64,000 bases of DNA from Simplicispira hankyongi (GCF_003570885.1 NZ_QXJC01000001.1:930001-994000); one strand, 5' to 3'. Shown: positions 49,994 to 58,946, counted from the first letter of the stretch. Notes: generated from the letters alone by a model not told the origin. A program made the numbers and translations.

Positions 49994-50881
49994 GTGCCGC
50001 TAGACCCCAGCCCCAACCCCGCCCCCGTTCCGCCCAAGCCCGCAGCGCCGCTGCCGGTGACGCACTACGAGAATTTCCCCGTCGCCTCCTGGCTGTGCCC
50101 GCCGGCGCTGCGCGCGCCCATTGCCGCGATTTACGCCTTTGCCCGCACCGCCGACGACATCGCCGACGAAGGCGATGCCGCGCCAAGCCAGCGCCTGGAG
50201 GACTTGGACGGTTTCGAAACCGAGCTGCGGGCCGTCGCCAGTGGCGTGGCGCCCGGCGCACGCTGGCCCGAGGTGTTTGCCCCCCTCGCCGCCACGATCA
50301 AAAGCCACGCCCTGCCCCTGCCCTTGCTGACCGACCTGCTCAGCGCCTTCCGCCAGGACGTGGAGCGCACGCAGTCGGCCGAGCCCTACGCCGACCGTGC
50401 CGAGCTGCTCGACTACTGCCGCCGCTCGGCCAACCCCGTGGGGCGGCTGCTGCTGCACCTGTACGGTGTGAACGACCCCCAGGCGCTGGCGCAGAGCGAC
50501 GCCATCTGCACGGCGCTGCAACTGATCAACTTCTGGCAAGACCTCAGCGTGGACCTGCCCCGCCAGCGCTGGTACGTGCCGCAAACCGACGCCACCGCGC
50601 TGGGCCTGCGGGCGGAGGACTTGCTGGCGCAGCCGCGCACCCCCGCCAGCGACCGCCTGGTGGCCGAGCTGGCCGGCTGGGCACGGCGCTGCATGGACGA
50701 AGGCGCGCCGCTGGTGCACCGCCTGCCCGGCCGCGCGGGCTGGGAGCTGCGCCTCGTCGTCCAGGGCGGCCTGCGCGTGCTGGACAAAATCGACGCACTG
50801 CACGGCGCTTGCCTCAGCCAGCGCCCACGCATCCGCGCCTGGGACGCGCCCCTGCTGCTGGTGCGCGCCATGGCGATGTAA
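49994..50881 (+). CDS. hpnC: Squalene synthase HpnC-type (trans-isoprenyl diphosphate synthase family)
   Basis: A 295-residue head-to-head prenyl synthase of the HpnC group, one of three enzymes (HpnC, HpnD, HpnE) that convert farnesyl diphosphate to squalene via hydroxysqualene for hopanoid synthesis. The first aspartate-rich motif is RTADDIADEGD near residue 50; the second region reads LINFWQDLSVDLPRQRWYVP near 175. The start is GTG with no clear Shine-Dalgarno; the first 20 residues are Pro-rich. HpnD and HpnE are not in the window. Confidence 0.88.
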   Translation: MPLDPSPNPAPVPPKPAAPLPVTHYENFPVASWLCPPALRAPIAAIYAFARTADDIADEGDAAPSQRLEDLDGFETELRAVASGVAPGARWPEVFAPLAATIKSHALPLPLLTDLLSAFRQDVERTQSAEPYADRAELLDYCRRSANPVGRLLLHLYGVNDPQALAQSDAICTALQLINFWQDLSVDLPRQRWYVPQTDATALGLRAEDLLAQPRTPASDRLVAELAGWARRCMDEGAPLVHRLPGRAGWELRLVVQGGLRVLDKIDALHGACLSQRPRIRAWDAPLLLVRAMAM

Positions 50882-50923
50882 GCAAGTTTCATGGGCAACA
50901 AGCAGACGCTGTTGACCGCCAAA

Positions 50924-50990
50924 ATTTTGAATCAAATTGGCCTCTAGCGCTTATCCTATATGCGCTAGAAGCTAGTTTTTTTATAGCGCG
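50924..50990 (+). repeat. Dispersed palindromic repeat, copy H
   Basis: TTTTGAATCAAATTGGCCT is followed by CTAGCGC (50944-50950), an 11-nt middle, GCGCTAG (50962-50968), AAGCTAG and a T-run. The flank GAATCAAATTGGCC is the best match to the flank of the copy inside ribD. It is located between hpnC and sdaA; the T-run could make it a terminator for hpnC. Confidence 0.8.
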
Positions 50991-51127
50991 CTCTGTGTCT
51001 GCATCGGCCGTTGGGGCTCGCCCAGCGCAGTGCCTCAGGGTAAGCGCGCATACCCGGCGGCGGCGGCGTGCGTACTGTGCGCGCACTGCCACTTTTTCAC
51101 GGGCCATCGTTCTGGCCCGTTCGCTTC

Positions 51128-52546
<1,419 letters not shown>

Positions 52547-52550
52547 GTTA

Positions 52551-52670
52551 GGTGCATCCCCCTGAGGCGCTTCGCGCCTTCCCCCTTCTCTTGCATCGCT
52601 GCACGATGCGGAAGGGGGACACCACCAGCGCGGCGGGGCGGCCCTTGCGCGGTGGTTGCTGGCTTCTGGC
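52551..52670 (+). repeat. Possible Comamonadaceae intergenic repeat after sdaA
   Basis: The stretch after sdaA (CCCCCTGAGGCGCTTCGCGCC, then GGAAGGGGGACACCACCAGCG and GGCCCTTGCGCGGTG) matches my memory of a longer intergenic repeat frequent in Acidovorax and Delftia genomes. It contains CTTCCCCCTTCTCTTGC paired loosely with GCGGAAGGGGGAC. Only one copy is in this window, so the call rests on recognition. Confidence 0.4.
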
Positions 52671-52724
52671 GCGCTCGCTTCATACGTCCTGGGTGGCGTA
52701 CGCTGCATTCCCATCTCTACAAGC

Positions 52725-52746
52725 GAAAAGCGCCCCAAGGGGCGCT
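52725..52746 (-). terminator. Intrinsic terminator of the binding-protein gene
   Basis: AGCGCCCC (52729-52736) and GGGGCGCT (52739-52746) form a perfect 8-bp stem; on the minus strand it is followed by TTTT. It lies 26 nt after the stop codon of the gene at 52772. Confidence 0.7.
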
Positions 52747-52771
52747 GCAATGGGCCGGTGCGGGTGTGCTT

Positions 52772-53932
52772 TTACCAGCGGTCGGAGCGCATGCGCAGCT
52801 CCCAATTGCCGCGGCGCAGTTGGTACACGCCCACGGCGGCGTAGCGCTGCTCGCCCTTTTCGTCCCACTTCATGGTGCCGGTGACGGGGGCGTAGCCGTT
52901 GATCTTGTGCAGCGCCGCCGTGATGTCTTCGGGCTTGGCCGACTTGGCCAGTTGCAGCGCTTGCGAGAGCACGTACATGCTGTCGTAGGAATAATGGCCG
53001 CCGTACGCCGGGGGCTTGCCAAAAGCGGCGCCGTATTTTTCAAGAAACTGCGGGCCGGCGGTGAATTCCTTGGCTTCCAGCACCGGCGACGTCGCGTAGA
53101 GGCCGTCGATGATGCCGTCGCCCTTGATCATGTCGGTGGTTTTGGCGGTATCGCTCCCCAACAGGCGCACGGAGGTGTAGTTGATCTTCTTGAGTGCCTG
53201 GAGCAGTGCCAGCACCTGGAAATCGTTGAGCGCCGAGATGATGACGTCGATGTTCTCAGCCTTCAGCTTGGCGGCCAGCTCATCAAAGGCCACCGTCTTG
53301 TCATCGAACGACTGGCGCAGCGCGACGCTCTTTTTCGCGGCTTCGAGGCGCTTGGCGGCGCCATTGGCCAGGTCTTTGCCATAGGGCGTTCCGTCATCGA
53401 CCGCGGCATAGCGTTTGCCACCCAACTGCTCGGCAGAGAATGACGCAATTGCTGCGGCCTGCAAGTTGTCGTTGGCCACCATGCGCAGCGTGGTCGGAAA
53501 GCCCAGCTCGGTGTACTTGGGGTTGGTCGAAATAGCAATCTGCGCAATGCCGTGGGCCGCGTAAATGGGTGCGGTCGGAATGCTGACGCCCGAGTTCAAA
53601 TGCCCGATCACCGCGACCACCCCGGCATCGACCAGCTGCTGCGCCACCTTCTTGCCCGTCTCCACGTCGGATTTGTCGTCCACCGACACCACTTCGAGCG
53701 TGACCTGCTTGCCGTCCACATTGAAACCCGCCGCATTCAGCTCTTTGACGGCCAGCGTGACGCCGTTGAGCAAATCCTGCCCCAGCGCGGCAATCGGGCC
53801 ACTCAGCGGCTGCGCCACGCCGATGCGGACCGTGTCGGGTATGCGGCTGCAGCCGGCCAGCAGACCACCTGCAGCAAAGGGTGTCAGCACAAGCCCGGCA
53901 GAAAACTGGCGGCGATTCAGGTCTTGGGTCAT
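52772..53932 (-). CDS. Branched-chain amino acid-type ABC substrate-binding protein (orphan)
   Basis: A 386-residue periplasmic binding protein of the leucine/isoleucine/valine type (type I fold; VRIGVAQPLSGPIAALGQDLLNGVTLAV, GHLNSGVSIPTAPIYA). The N-terminus combines a twin-arginine-like NRRQFS with a lipobox LLAGC (C28), so it is probably a lipoprotein. No permease or ATPase genes adjoin it. It is divergent from an ANTAR regulator gene; in the amidase system AmiC, a cytoplasmic protein of this fold, controls the ANTAR protein AmiR. This one has an export signal, so a sensor role is doubtful. Confidence 0.87.
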   Translation of the reverse strand: MTQDLNRRQFSAGLVLTPFAAGGLLAGCSRIPDTVRIGVAQPLSGPIAALGQDLLNGVTLAVKELNAAGFNVDGKQVTLEVVSVDDKSDVETGKKVAQQLVDAGVVAVIGHLNSGVSIPTAPIYAAHGIAQIAISTNPKYTELGFPTTLRMVANDNLQAAAIASFSAEQLGGKRYAAVDDGTPYGKDLANGAAKRLEAAKKSVALRQSFDDKTVAFDELAAKLKAENIDVIISALNDFQVLALLQALKKINYTSVRLLGSDTAKTTDMIKGDGIIDGLYATSPVLEAKEFTAGPQFLEKYGAAFGKPPAYGGHYSYDSMYVLSQALQLAKSAKPEDITAALHKINGYAPVTGTMKWDEKGEQRYAAVGVYQLRRGNWELRMRSDRW

Positions 53933-54091
53933 GGAGTCGGTCGGCTGAAAAATTGAATGGGGTAGGTATACGGCGTGCAGCGGCGGCTGTGCGCGGGGGT
54001 TAGCCCTTGTATTAGCAAATGTGATCAACCGTAACAAATTGCCATGCCAGTGCCTTTGCTCCAGCAGATCAAGGCATTTGTCGGCCCCGCG

Positions 54092-54107
54092 TGGCACGAC
54101 TCTTGCG
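54092..54107 (+). promoter_or_regulatory. Sigma-54 promoter of the ANTAR regulator gene
   Basis: TGGCACGACTCTTGCG has GG at 54093-54094 and GC at 54105-54106, exactly ten bases apart, and matches the consensus TGGCAC-N5-TTGC. The expected transcription start is near 54118, only about four bases before the ATG at 54122, so the message would be almost leaderless. Confidence 0.75.
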
Positions 54108-54121
54108 TCGCATTGCCCACC

Positions 54122-54757
54122 ATGAACGAACACAAACAAGCGCTGCGCATTGTGGTGATAGCCCCCGAACTCGCCGTGGCCGACCCGCGAGACCGGCACG
54201 CCCTGCGGCTGGCCGAGCGCTCGCGCATGCTGCGCATCGGTTTGCTGGAAAACAACCTCAACCTCGTCGCCGTGCTGCCGGCCGACACCTTCCTGAGCGA
54301 ACGCCTGGCGCAGCTCCAGCCCGATCTGGTCATCGTGGACGCCGAAAGCGAAGCCCGCGACGCGCTTGAACATGTGGTGATGGCCACGCGCGATGCGCCC
54401 CGCCCCATCGTGCTGTTCACCAACGACGACGACACCACCCACGTGCGCGACGCTGTGGCCGCGGGCGTGTGCGCCTACGTCGTGGCGGGCCTGGCGCCCC
54501 AGCGCATCCGCCCCATCCTCGACGTTGCCCTGGCCCGCTTCGCCCACGAACAAGCCCTGCGCAGCGAACTGGCCGACGCCAAAAGCGAATTGAAAGACCG
54601 CAAAACCATCGACCGCGCCAAAGGCCTGCTCATGCAGCGCCAGGGCCTGAGCGAACCCGCCGCCTATGAGAAGCTGCGCAAGACGGCGATGGAAAAGGGG
54701 CTGAAGCTGGGCGAGGTGGCGCGGCGGATGCTGGAGATGGTGGATTTGCTGGGGTGA
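54122..54757 (+). CDS. nasT: ANTAR-domain response regulator, NasT/AmiR family
   Basis: A 211-residue RNA-binding antiterminator. The N-terminal receiver-like domain (LRIVVIAPE, LLENNLNLVAVLPAD, QPDLVIVDAE) lacks the usual cluster of phosphorylation aspartates. A coiled-coil (ALRSELADAKSELKDRKTIDRAK) follows, then the ANTAR domain (GLLMQRQGLSEPAAYEKLRKTAMEKGLKLGEVARRML). ANTAR proteins bind paired hexaloop hairpins in nascent RNA and prevent termination; NasT does this for nitrate genes and is held by the sensor NasS. A fitting RNA lies at 55690-55821. No nasS is adjacent. The start is ATG 54122, just after a sigma-54 promoter. Confidence 0.88.
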   Translation: MNEHKQALRIVVIAPELAVADPRDRHALRLAERSRMLRIGLLENNLNLVAVLPADTFLSERLAQLQPDLVIVDAESEARDALEHVVMATRDAPRPIVLFTNDDDTTHVRDAVAAGVCAYVVAGLAPQRIRPILDVALARFAHEQALRSELADAKSELKDRKTIDRAKGLLMQRQGLSEPAAYEKLRKTAMEKGLKLGEVARRMLEMVDLLG

Positions 54758-54945
54758 GAACCACCGTGGTCAAGGGGTCGCCCCATGCCTTTGCATGCCC
54801 CCCTCACATGCCCGACGAATTGAAGCAGGGGGGGTTGTGAGCGCCGCAGGCACTGCGCTGCTGCCAACCGGGACTGTGCGCCAACACGCCGGAGCGGCGC
54901 CTTGGGTTTCCACGGGTAATATCGAACGCGCACGGAGGTGCTCTC

Positions 54946-55488
54946 ATGAAGCGGTTTGACCTGGGCAAGGCTTTCACTCTGATCGAATCGGGGCCCGTGG
55001 TCCTCGTGACAACCCATGATGGGGAGAAGCACAACGTCATGACCATTTCCTGGACCATGGTGCTGGATTTCACTCCGAGGTTCGCCATCGCCACGGGGGA
55101 GTGGAACCACTCTTTCGCGGCGTTGCGAAAAACCCGGGAATGCGTGATTGCGATCCCCACCGTTGACCTCCTGGACACGGTCGTCGGCATCGGGACATGC
55201 TCCGGGGCAGACACGGACAAGTTTTCCAAATTCGGGCTCACGCCCGTGCCGGCCAAGCACGTCAGGCCGCCCTTGATCAGGGAATGCCTCGCCAACATCG
55301 AGTGCCGGGTCGTCGACCTCATCCAGAAGCACCCCATTGTCGTGCTGAAGGCGGTGGCCGCCTACCTCGATACCGGACGCACGGAAAAGCGCACGGTTCA
55401 CGCCGTGGGGGACGGAACGTTCATCGTCGATGGCGACAGGATCGACCGAAAGAAGATGATGGCCTCCAAGCTGCCACCGGGCGTTTAG
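54946..55488 (+). CDS. Flavin reductase-like domain protein
   Basis: A 180-residue FMN-binding split-barrel protein of the flavin reductase/DIM6-NTAB family (GPVVLVTTHDGEKHNVMTISWTMVLDFTPRFAIATG, NHSFAALRKTRECVIAIP). It may supply reduced flavin to a monooxygenase or act directly on a small substrate; no partner is present. AGGAGG-like GGAGGTG precedes the ATG. It lies between the ANTAR gene and the nitrate transporter. Codon use appears slightly different, with fewer GC-rich runs than its neighbours. Confidence 0.85.
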   Translation: MKRFDLGKAFTLIESGPVVLVTTHDGEKHNVMTISWTMVLDFTPRFAIATGEWNHSFAALRKTRECVIAIPTVDLLDTVVGIGTCSGADTDKFSKFGLTPVPAKHVRPPLIRECLANIECRVVDLIQKHPIVVLKAVAAYLDTGRTEKRTVHAVGDGTFIVDGDRIDRKKMMASKLPPGV

Positions 55489-55551
55489 CCGGCCCAGCGG
55501 TTCAGGCAGGCCATTTCCGATCTTCGTCGCTCCCGCGCTCCCATGGTGCAG

Positions 55552-55568
55552 CGCACAACTCCGGTGCA
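55552..55568 (+). promoter_or_regulatory. NtrC-like enhancer site
   Basis: CGCACAACTCCGGTGCA contains GCAC-N7-GTGC (55553-55567), the core of the NtrC (NR-I) binding consensus. It is centred about 130 nt upstream of the predicted start of the nitrate operon, a usual distance for a sigma-54 enhancer. A single site is seen. Confidence 0.5.
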
Positions 55569-55663
55569 TCCCCACGCACCCGGTTCGCAAGAGGCCAGCC
55601 CCAGCGCTCTGGAGCCAAGCGCCTCGCAGTCCTTTTCCCCTGGCAAGCACTCCGCCCCCCACC

Positions 55664-55679
55664 TGGCACAAGCCTTGCA
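55664..55679 (+). promoter_or_regulatory. Sigma-54 promoter of the nitrate transporter operon
   Basis: TGGCACAAGCCTTGCA has GG at 55665-55666 and GC at 55677-55678, ten bases apart, and matches the consensus TGGCAC-N5-TTGCA fully. The expected transcription start is near 55690, giving a leader of about 158 nt before the first gene. Confidence 0.85.
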
Positions 55680-55689
55680 TTAGTGCTTA

Positions 55690-55743
55690 CAGACCCTTCT
55701 GGGTCACCCCGGCAGCCCCATCCAACGGCGGATGGAGGCTGCC
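55690..55743 (+). ncRNA. ANTAR-type leader RNA hairpins
   Basis: Hairpin 1 (GACCC 55692-55696 with GGGTC 55701-55705) has a four-base loop. Hairpin 2 pairs GGCAGCC (55711-55717) with GGCTGCC (55737-55743) and CCATCC (55718-55723) with GGATGG (55730-55735), with a single bulged A. Its loop is the hexanucleotide AACGGC, with A at position 1 and G at position 4, the hallmark of ANTAR-protein targets. A terminator follows at once. Hairpin 1 does not show the hexaloop consensus. Confidence 0.7.
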
Positions 55744-55756
55744 ACTTAACGGACAA

Positions 55757-55821
55757 AGGCGTCCCCACCCTGCGCATCTGCCGCCCCTTGCGGCGCTGCG
55801 CAGCGTGAGGACGCCTTTTTT
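55757..55821 (+). terminator. Leader terminator (attenuator) of the nitrate transporter operon
   Basis: AGGCGTCC (55757-55764) pairs with GGACGCCT (55809-55816), and within it TGCGCA (55771-55776) pairs with TGCGCA (55797-55802) and GCCGC with GCGGC. A run of six T follows. It stands between the promoter and the first gene, 26 nt before the ATG, so it must be relieved for expression; antitermination by the ANTAR protein is the likely means. Confidence 0.8.
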
Positions 55822-55847
55822 ATTGGCCCAACGCAAAAAGGAACCCC

Positions 55848-57092
55848 ATGACCGATCTTCTGACATCCCGCTTGCCCCGCCGCACCGTGCTGCAGGCCGC
55901 CGCCGTGGGCGCCGTGGGGATCAGCCCAGCGCTCCGCGCGCTGGTCCACGCCCAGGGCTCGGATGCCCCCGAGAAGAAGGAAGTGAAGATTGGCTTCATC
56001 CCGTTGACCGATTGCGCCAGCGTGGTGATGGCCTCGGTGCTGGGCTTCGACAAGAAGTACGGCGTGACCATCATCCCCAGCAAGGAGGCGAGCTGGGCCG
56101 GGGTGCGCGACAAGCTGGTCAACGGCGAGCTGGACTTTGCCCACGTGCTGTATGGCCTTGTCTACGGCGTGCACCTGGGACTGGCCGGCCCCAGGAAGGA
56201 CATGGCGGTGCTGATGACCCTCAACCGCAACGGCCAGGGGCTGACGCTCTCCAAAGCGCTGGCCGACAAGGGCGCGACCCACCTGGCAGGCCTGGCGGCG
56301 CTGATGAAGAAAGAGCCGCGCGAATACACCTTTGCGCAGACCTTCCCGACCGGCACGCACGCCATGTGGCTGTACTACTGGCTGGCGTCGGGCGGCATCG
56401 ACCCGTTCAAGGACGTCAAGTGCATCGTCGTGCCGCCGCCGCAAATGGTGGCCAACATGCGCGTGGGCAATATGGACGGCTTCAGTGTGGGCGAGCCCTG
56501 GAACGCGCGCGCCATTCAAGATGGCGTGGGCATCACGGCCGCCACCTCGCAGGACGTGTGGAAGGACCACCCCGAGAAGGTGCTGGGCACCACCGCCGAA
56601 TTTGCCCAGAAGTACCCCAACACCGCCCGCGCGGTGACGGCGGCCATACTGGAAGCCAGCCGCTGGATCGACGAGAGCGCCGCCAACAAGACGCGCATGG
56701 CGCAGACCCTTGCCGCCAAGTCGTACGTGAACACCTCGGTGAACACGATTGCGCCGCGCATCCTGGGGCGCTACGACAACGGCCTGGGCAAGACCTGGGA
56801 CGACCCCAACCACATGAAGTTCTACGACGGCGGCGCGGTCAACTTCCCCTATTTGTCGGACGGGATGTGGTTCCTGACGCAGCACAAGCGCTGGGGCCTG
56901 CTGAAAGACCACCCCGATTACACCGGCGTGGCGCGCGCCATCAACCGCATCGACCTTTACAAGCAGGCCGCTGCGGCCAGCGGCACGCCGTTGCCCAAGA
57001 GCGAGCTGCGCAGCAGCACGCTGATCGACGGCGTGGTGTGGGACGGCAAAGACCCCGCCAGGTACGCCGACAGTTTCAAGATTCACGCCTGA
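55848..57092 (+). CDS. nrtA: Nitrate-type ABC transporter substrate-binding protein (NrtA/CmpA family)
   Basis: A 414-residue binding protein of the NrtA/CmpA family for nitrate and related oxyanions. The twin-arginine signal (RLPRRTVLQAAAVGAVGISPALRALVHA, residues 8-35) directs export. Conserved family stretches are KIGFIPLTDCASVVMA, FAHVLYGLVYGVHLG, TFPTGTHAMWLYYWLASGGIDP and MRVGNMDGFSVGEPWNARAI. AAGGAA precedes the start. It is the first gene of a three-gene operon with sigma-54 promoter and attenuator. Because it is exported it is the transporter component, not the cytoplasmic sensor NasS. Confidence 0.92.
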   Translation: MTDLLTSRLPRRTVLQAAAVGAVGISPALRALVHAQGSDAPEKKEVKIGFIPLTDCASVVMASVLGFDKKYGVTIIPSKEASWAGVRDKLVNGELDFAHVLYGLVYGVHLGLAGPRKDMAVLMTLNRNGQGLTLSKALADKGATHLAGLAALMKKEPREYTFAQTFPTGTHAMWLYYWLASGGIDPFKDVKCIVVPPPQMVANMRVGNMDGFSVGEPWNARAIQDGVGITAATSQDVWKDHPEKVLGTTAEFAQKYPNTARAVTAAILEASRWIDESAANKTRMAQTLAAKSYVNTSVNTIAPRILGRYDNGLGKTWDDPNHMKFYDGGAVNFPYLSDGMWFLTQHKRWGLLKDHPDYTGVARAINRIDLYKQAAAASGTPLPKSELRSSTLIDGVVWDGKDPARYADSFKIHA

Positions 57093-57109
57093 CCCTTAGG
57101 AGCCCACCC

Positions 57110-58039
57110 ATGGTCGCCGCCGTTTTCCATTCCCCGCCCGAAGCCACCGCAGGCGCGCCTGCACACTCCGGAGCTATCAAAAATATAGCTGCTAGCGCAA
57201 TCAGCACAAGCGCTAGAGGCCCAAAAGACCTTAAAGACACCCCGCGCGGCCCGCTGCTGTCCCGCGCCTTCTGGCTGGCGGTGCTGCCGCCGCTGTGCGG
57301 CTTTGCGCTGCTTCTGGGCGTGTGGGCGCTGGTGTCGGCCGGCACGGGCGCCAGCATTCCCGGCCCGGCCGCTACCTGGCAGCAGGCGCGCGAGCTGTTT
57401 GTCGACCCGTTCTACCGCAACGGCCCCAACGACCAGGGCGTGGGCTGGAACGTGCTGGCCTCGCTCGAACGCGTGGCCGTGGGCTTTGGCTTGGCGGCGG
57501 CGGTGGGGATTCCGGCGGGCTTTGCCATCGGGCGTTTTACCTTCCTCTCGCGCATGTTCGGGCCGCTCATCAGCCTGCTGCGGCCGGTGTCGCCGCTGGC
57601 CTGGCTGCCGATTGGACTGCTGGTGTTCAAGGGCGCCAACCCGGCGGCCATCTGGACCATCTTCATCTGCTCGATCTGGCCCATGGTCATCAACACCGCC
57701 ACCGGCGTGCAGCGTGTGCCGCAGGACTACATGAACGTGGCGCGAGTATTGAACCTGTCGGAATGGAAGATCGCCACGCGCATCCTGTTCCCCGCCGTGC
57801 TGCCGTACATGCTGACCGGCGTGCGCTTGGCGGTCAGCACGGCCTGGCTGGTGATCGTGGCGGCTGAGATGTTGACCGGCGGCGTCGGCATTGGCTTTTG
57901 GGTGTGGGACGAGTGGAACAACCTGAACGTGGCCCACATCCTGATCGCCATTTTCATCATCGGCGTGGTCGGCTACGCACTGGAATCCGCCCTGGTGCGC
58001 ATCGCATCGGCCTTCACGTTTGAGGAGACACGCGCATGA
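57110..58039 (+). CDS. nrtB: Nitrate-type ABC transporter permease
   Basis: A 309-residue inner-membrane permease with about six helices; the EAA-like cytoplasmic loop is near NVARVLNLSEWKIATRILFPAVLPYML (residues about 208-235). AGGAG lies before the ATG. The first 55 residues are a hydrophilic tail; residues about 21-41 are encoded by an in-frame copy of the local palindromic repeat (copy I). The first membrane helix begins after residue 58, so the insertion is likely tolerated. Its end overlaps the ATPase gene by four bases. Confidence 0.92.
   Translation: MVAAVFHSPPEATAGAPAHSGAIKNIAASAISTSARGPKDLKDTPRGPLLSRAFWLAVLPPLCGFALLLGVWALVSAGTGASIPGPAATWQQARELFVDPFYRNGPNDQGVGWNVLASLERVAVGFGLAAAVGIPAGFAIGRFTFLSRMFGPLISLLRPVSPLAWLPIGLLVFKGANPAAIWTIFICSIWPMVINTATGVQRVPQDYMNVARVLNLSEWKIATRILFPAVLPYMLTGVRLAVSTAWLVIVAAEMLTGGVGIGFWVWDEWNNLNVAHILIAIFIIGVVGYALESALVRIASAFTFEETRA
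57168..57232 (-). repeat. Dispersed palindromic repeat, copy I, inside nrtB
   Basis: On the plus strand: GAGCTATCAAAAATATAGCTG, CTAGCGC (57192-57198), an 11-nt middle, GCGCTAG (57210-57216), AGGCCCAAAAGACCTTAAAG. This is a well-preserved copy in the minus orientation with both flanks. It is translated in frame as part of the N-terminal tail of the permease. Confidence 0.85.
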
Positions 58040-58887
58040 CCACCCACAGCGACACCGCCGCCGCCCTGCCCGCCCGCTCTGCGCCACCGGCTGCGCGCTA
58101 CCTCGACATCCAGCAGGTGGGGCAAACCTTCAAGACGGCCAAGGGCCCGTTCACTGCGTTGCAGGACATCAACTTGCAGATCGCGCAGGGCGAATTCGTC
58201 GCCCTGATCGGTCATTCGGGCTGCGGCAAATCGACGCTGCTCAATCTGATTGCCGGGCTCACCACCCCCACCAACGGCGTGCTGCTGTGCGCCAACCGCG
58301 AGATCAAAGGCCCCGGCCCGGAGCGCGCGGTGGTGTTCCAGAACCATTCGCTGCTGCCCTGGATGAGCTGCCACGACAACGTCTACCTGGCGGTGGAACG
58401 GGTTTTCGGCGCTACCGAAAGCCGCGCCCAGTTGCGCGAGCGCACGCAGGCGGCGCTGGCGCTGGTGGGGCTGTCGCACGCCGCCGGCAAACGCCCAGGC
58501 GAAATCTCCGGCGGCATGAAGCAGCGCGTCGGCATCGCCCGCGCGCTGTCCATGGAACCCCAGGTGCTGCTGATGGACGAACCCTTTGGCGCGCTCGACG
58601 CCCTCACCCGCGCCAGGCTGCAGGACGAACTGCTGGAAATCGTCCTGCGCACGCGCAGCACCGTGGTGATGGTGACGCACGATGTGGACGAAGCCGTGCT
58701 GCTGGCCGACAAGATCGTCATGCTGACCAACGGCCCCGCCGCGACGATTGGCGAGGTGCTGCACGTGCCCCTTGCGCGCCCGCGCCAGCGCGTGGCGCTG
58801 GCCGACGACCCGGTCTACCTGCGCTGCCGCAAAGCGGTGCTGGATTTTCTGTACACCCGGCAGGCGCATGTGGAAAAGGCGGCCTGA
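58036..58887 (+). CDS. nrtD: Nitrate-type ABC transporter ATP-binding protein
   Basis: A 283-residue ATPase subunit. Walker A is GHSGCGKST (near residue 60), the signature ISGGMKQRVGIARAL, Walker B VLLMDEPFGALD and the switch histidine in VTHDVDEAV. There is no C-terminal substrate-binding fusion, so it is the NrtD/NasD form rather than NrtC. It overlaps nrtB by four bases and ends the operon. No nitrate or nitrite reductase gene follows in the window. Confidence 0.92.
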   Translation: MTTHSDTAAALPARSAPPAARYLDIQQVGQTFKTAKGPFTALQDINLQIAQGEFVALIGHSGCGKSTLLNLIAGLTTPTNGVLLCANREIKGPGPERAVVFQNHSLLPWMSCHDNVYLAVERVFGATESRAQLRERTQAALALVGLSHAAGKRPGEISGGMKQRVGIARALSMEPQVLLMDEPFGALDALTRARLQDELLEIVLRTRSTVVMVTHDVDEAVLLADKIVMLTNGPAATIGEVLHVPLARPRQRVALADDPVYLRCRKAVLDFLYTRQAHVEKAA

Positions 58888-58899
58888 GCGCGAGCCTGG

Positions 58900-58923
58900 A
58901 AAAAAGGCGGCCTTGGCCGCCTT
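58900..58923 (-). terminator. Intrinsic terminator of the TRAP operon
   Basis: AAGGCGGCC (58904-58912) and GGCCGCCTT (58915-58923) form a perfect 9-bp stem with a 2-nt loop; on the minus strand it is followed by a run of T. It lies 23 nt after the TRAP binding-protein stop codon and may also serve the convergent nrt operon. Confidence 0.75.
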
Positions 58924-58946
58924 GGGTTCAGACAAGCGGGGGGCGT

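Noticed and set aside
54044-54121. Longer start for the ANTAR regulator at 54044
   Set aside because: It would add 26 residues with no family resemblance and would place the sigma-54 promoter inside the coding region.
55562-55579. GGTGC-N8-GCACC as a second NtrC site
   Set aside because: The arms are in the wrong order for NtrC (the consensus is GCAC-N7-GTGC). Only the site at 55553-55567 fits.
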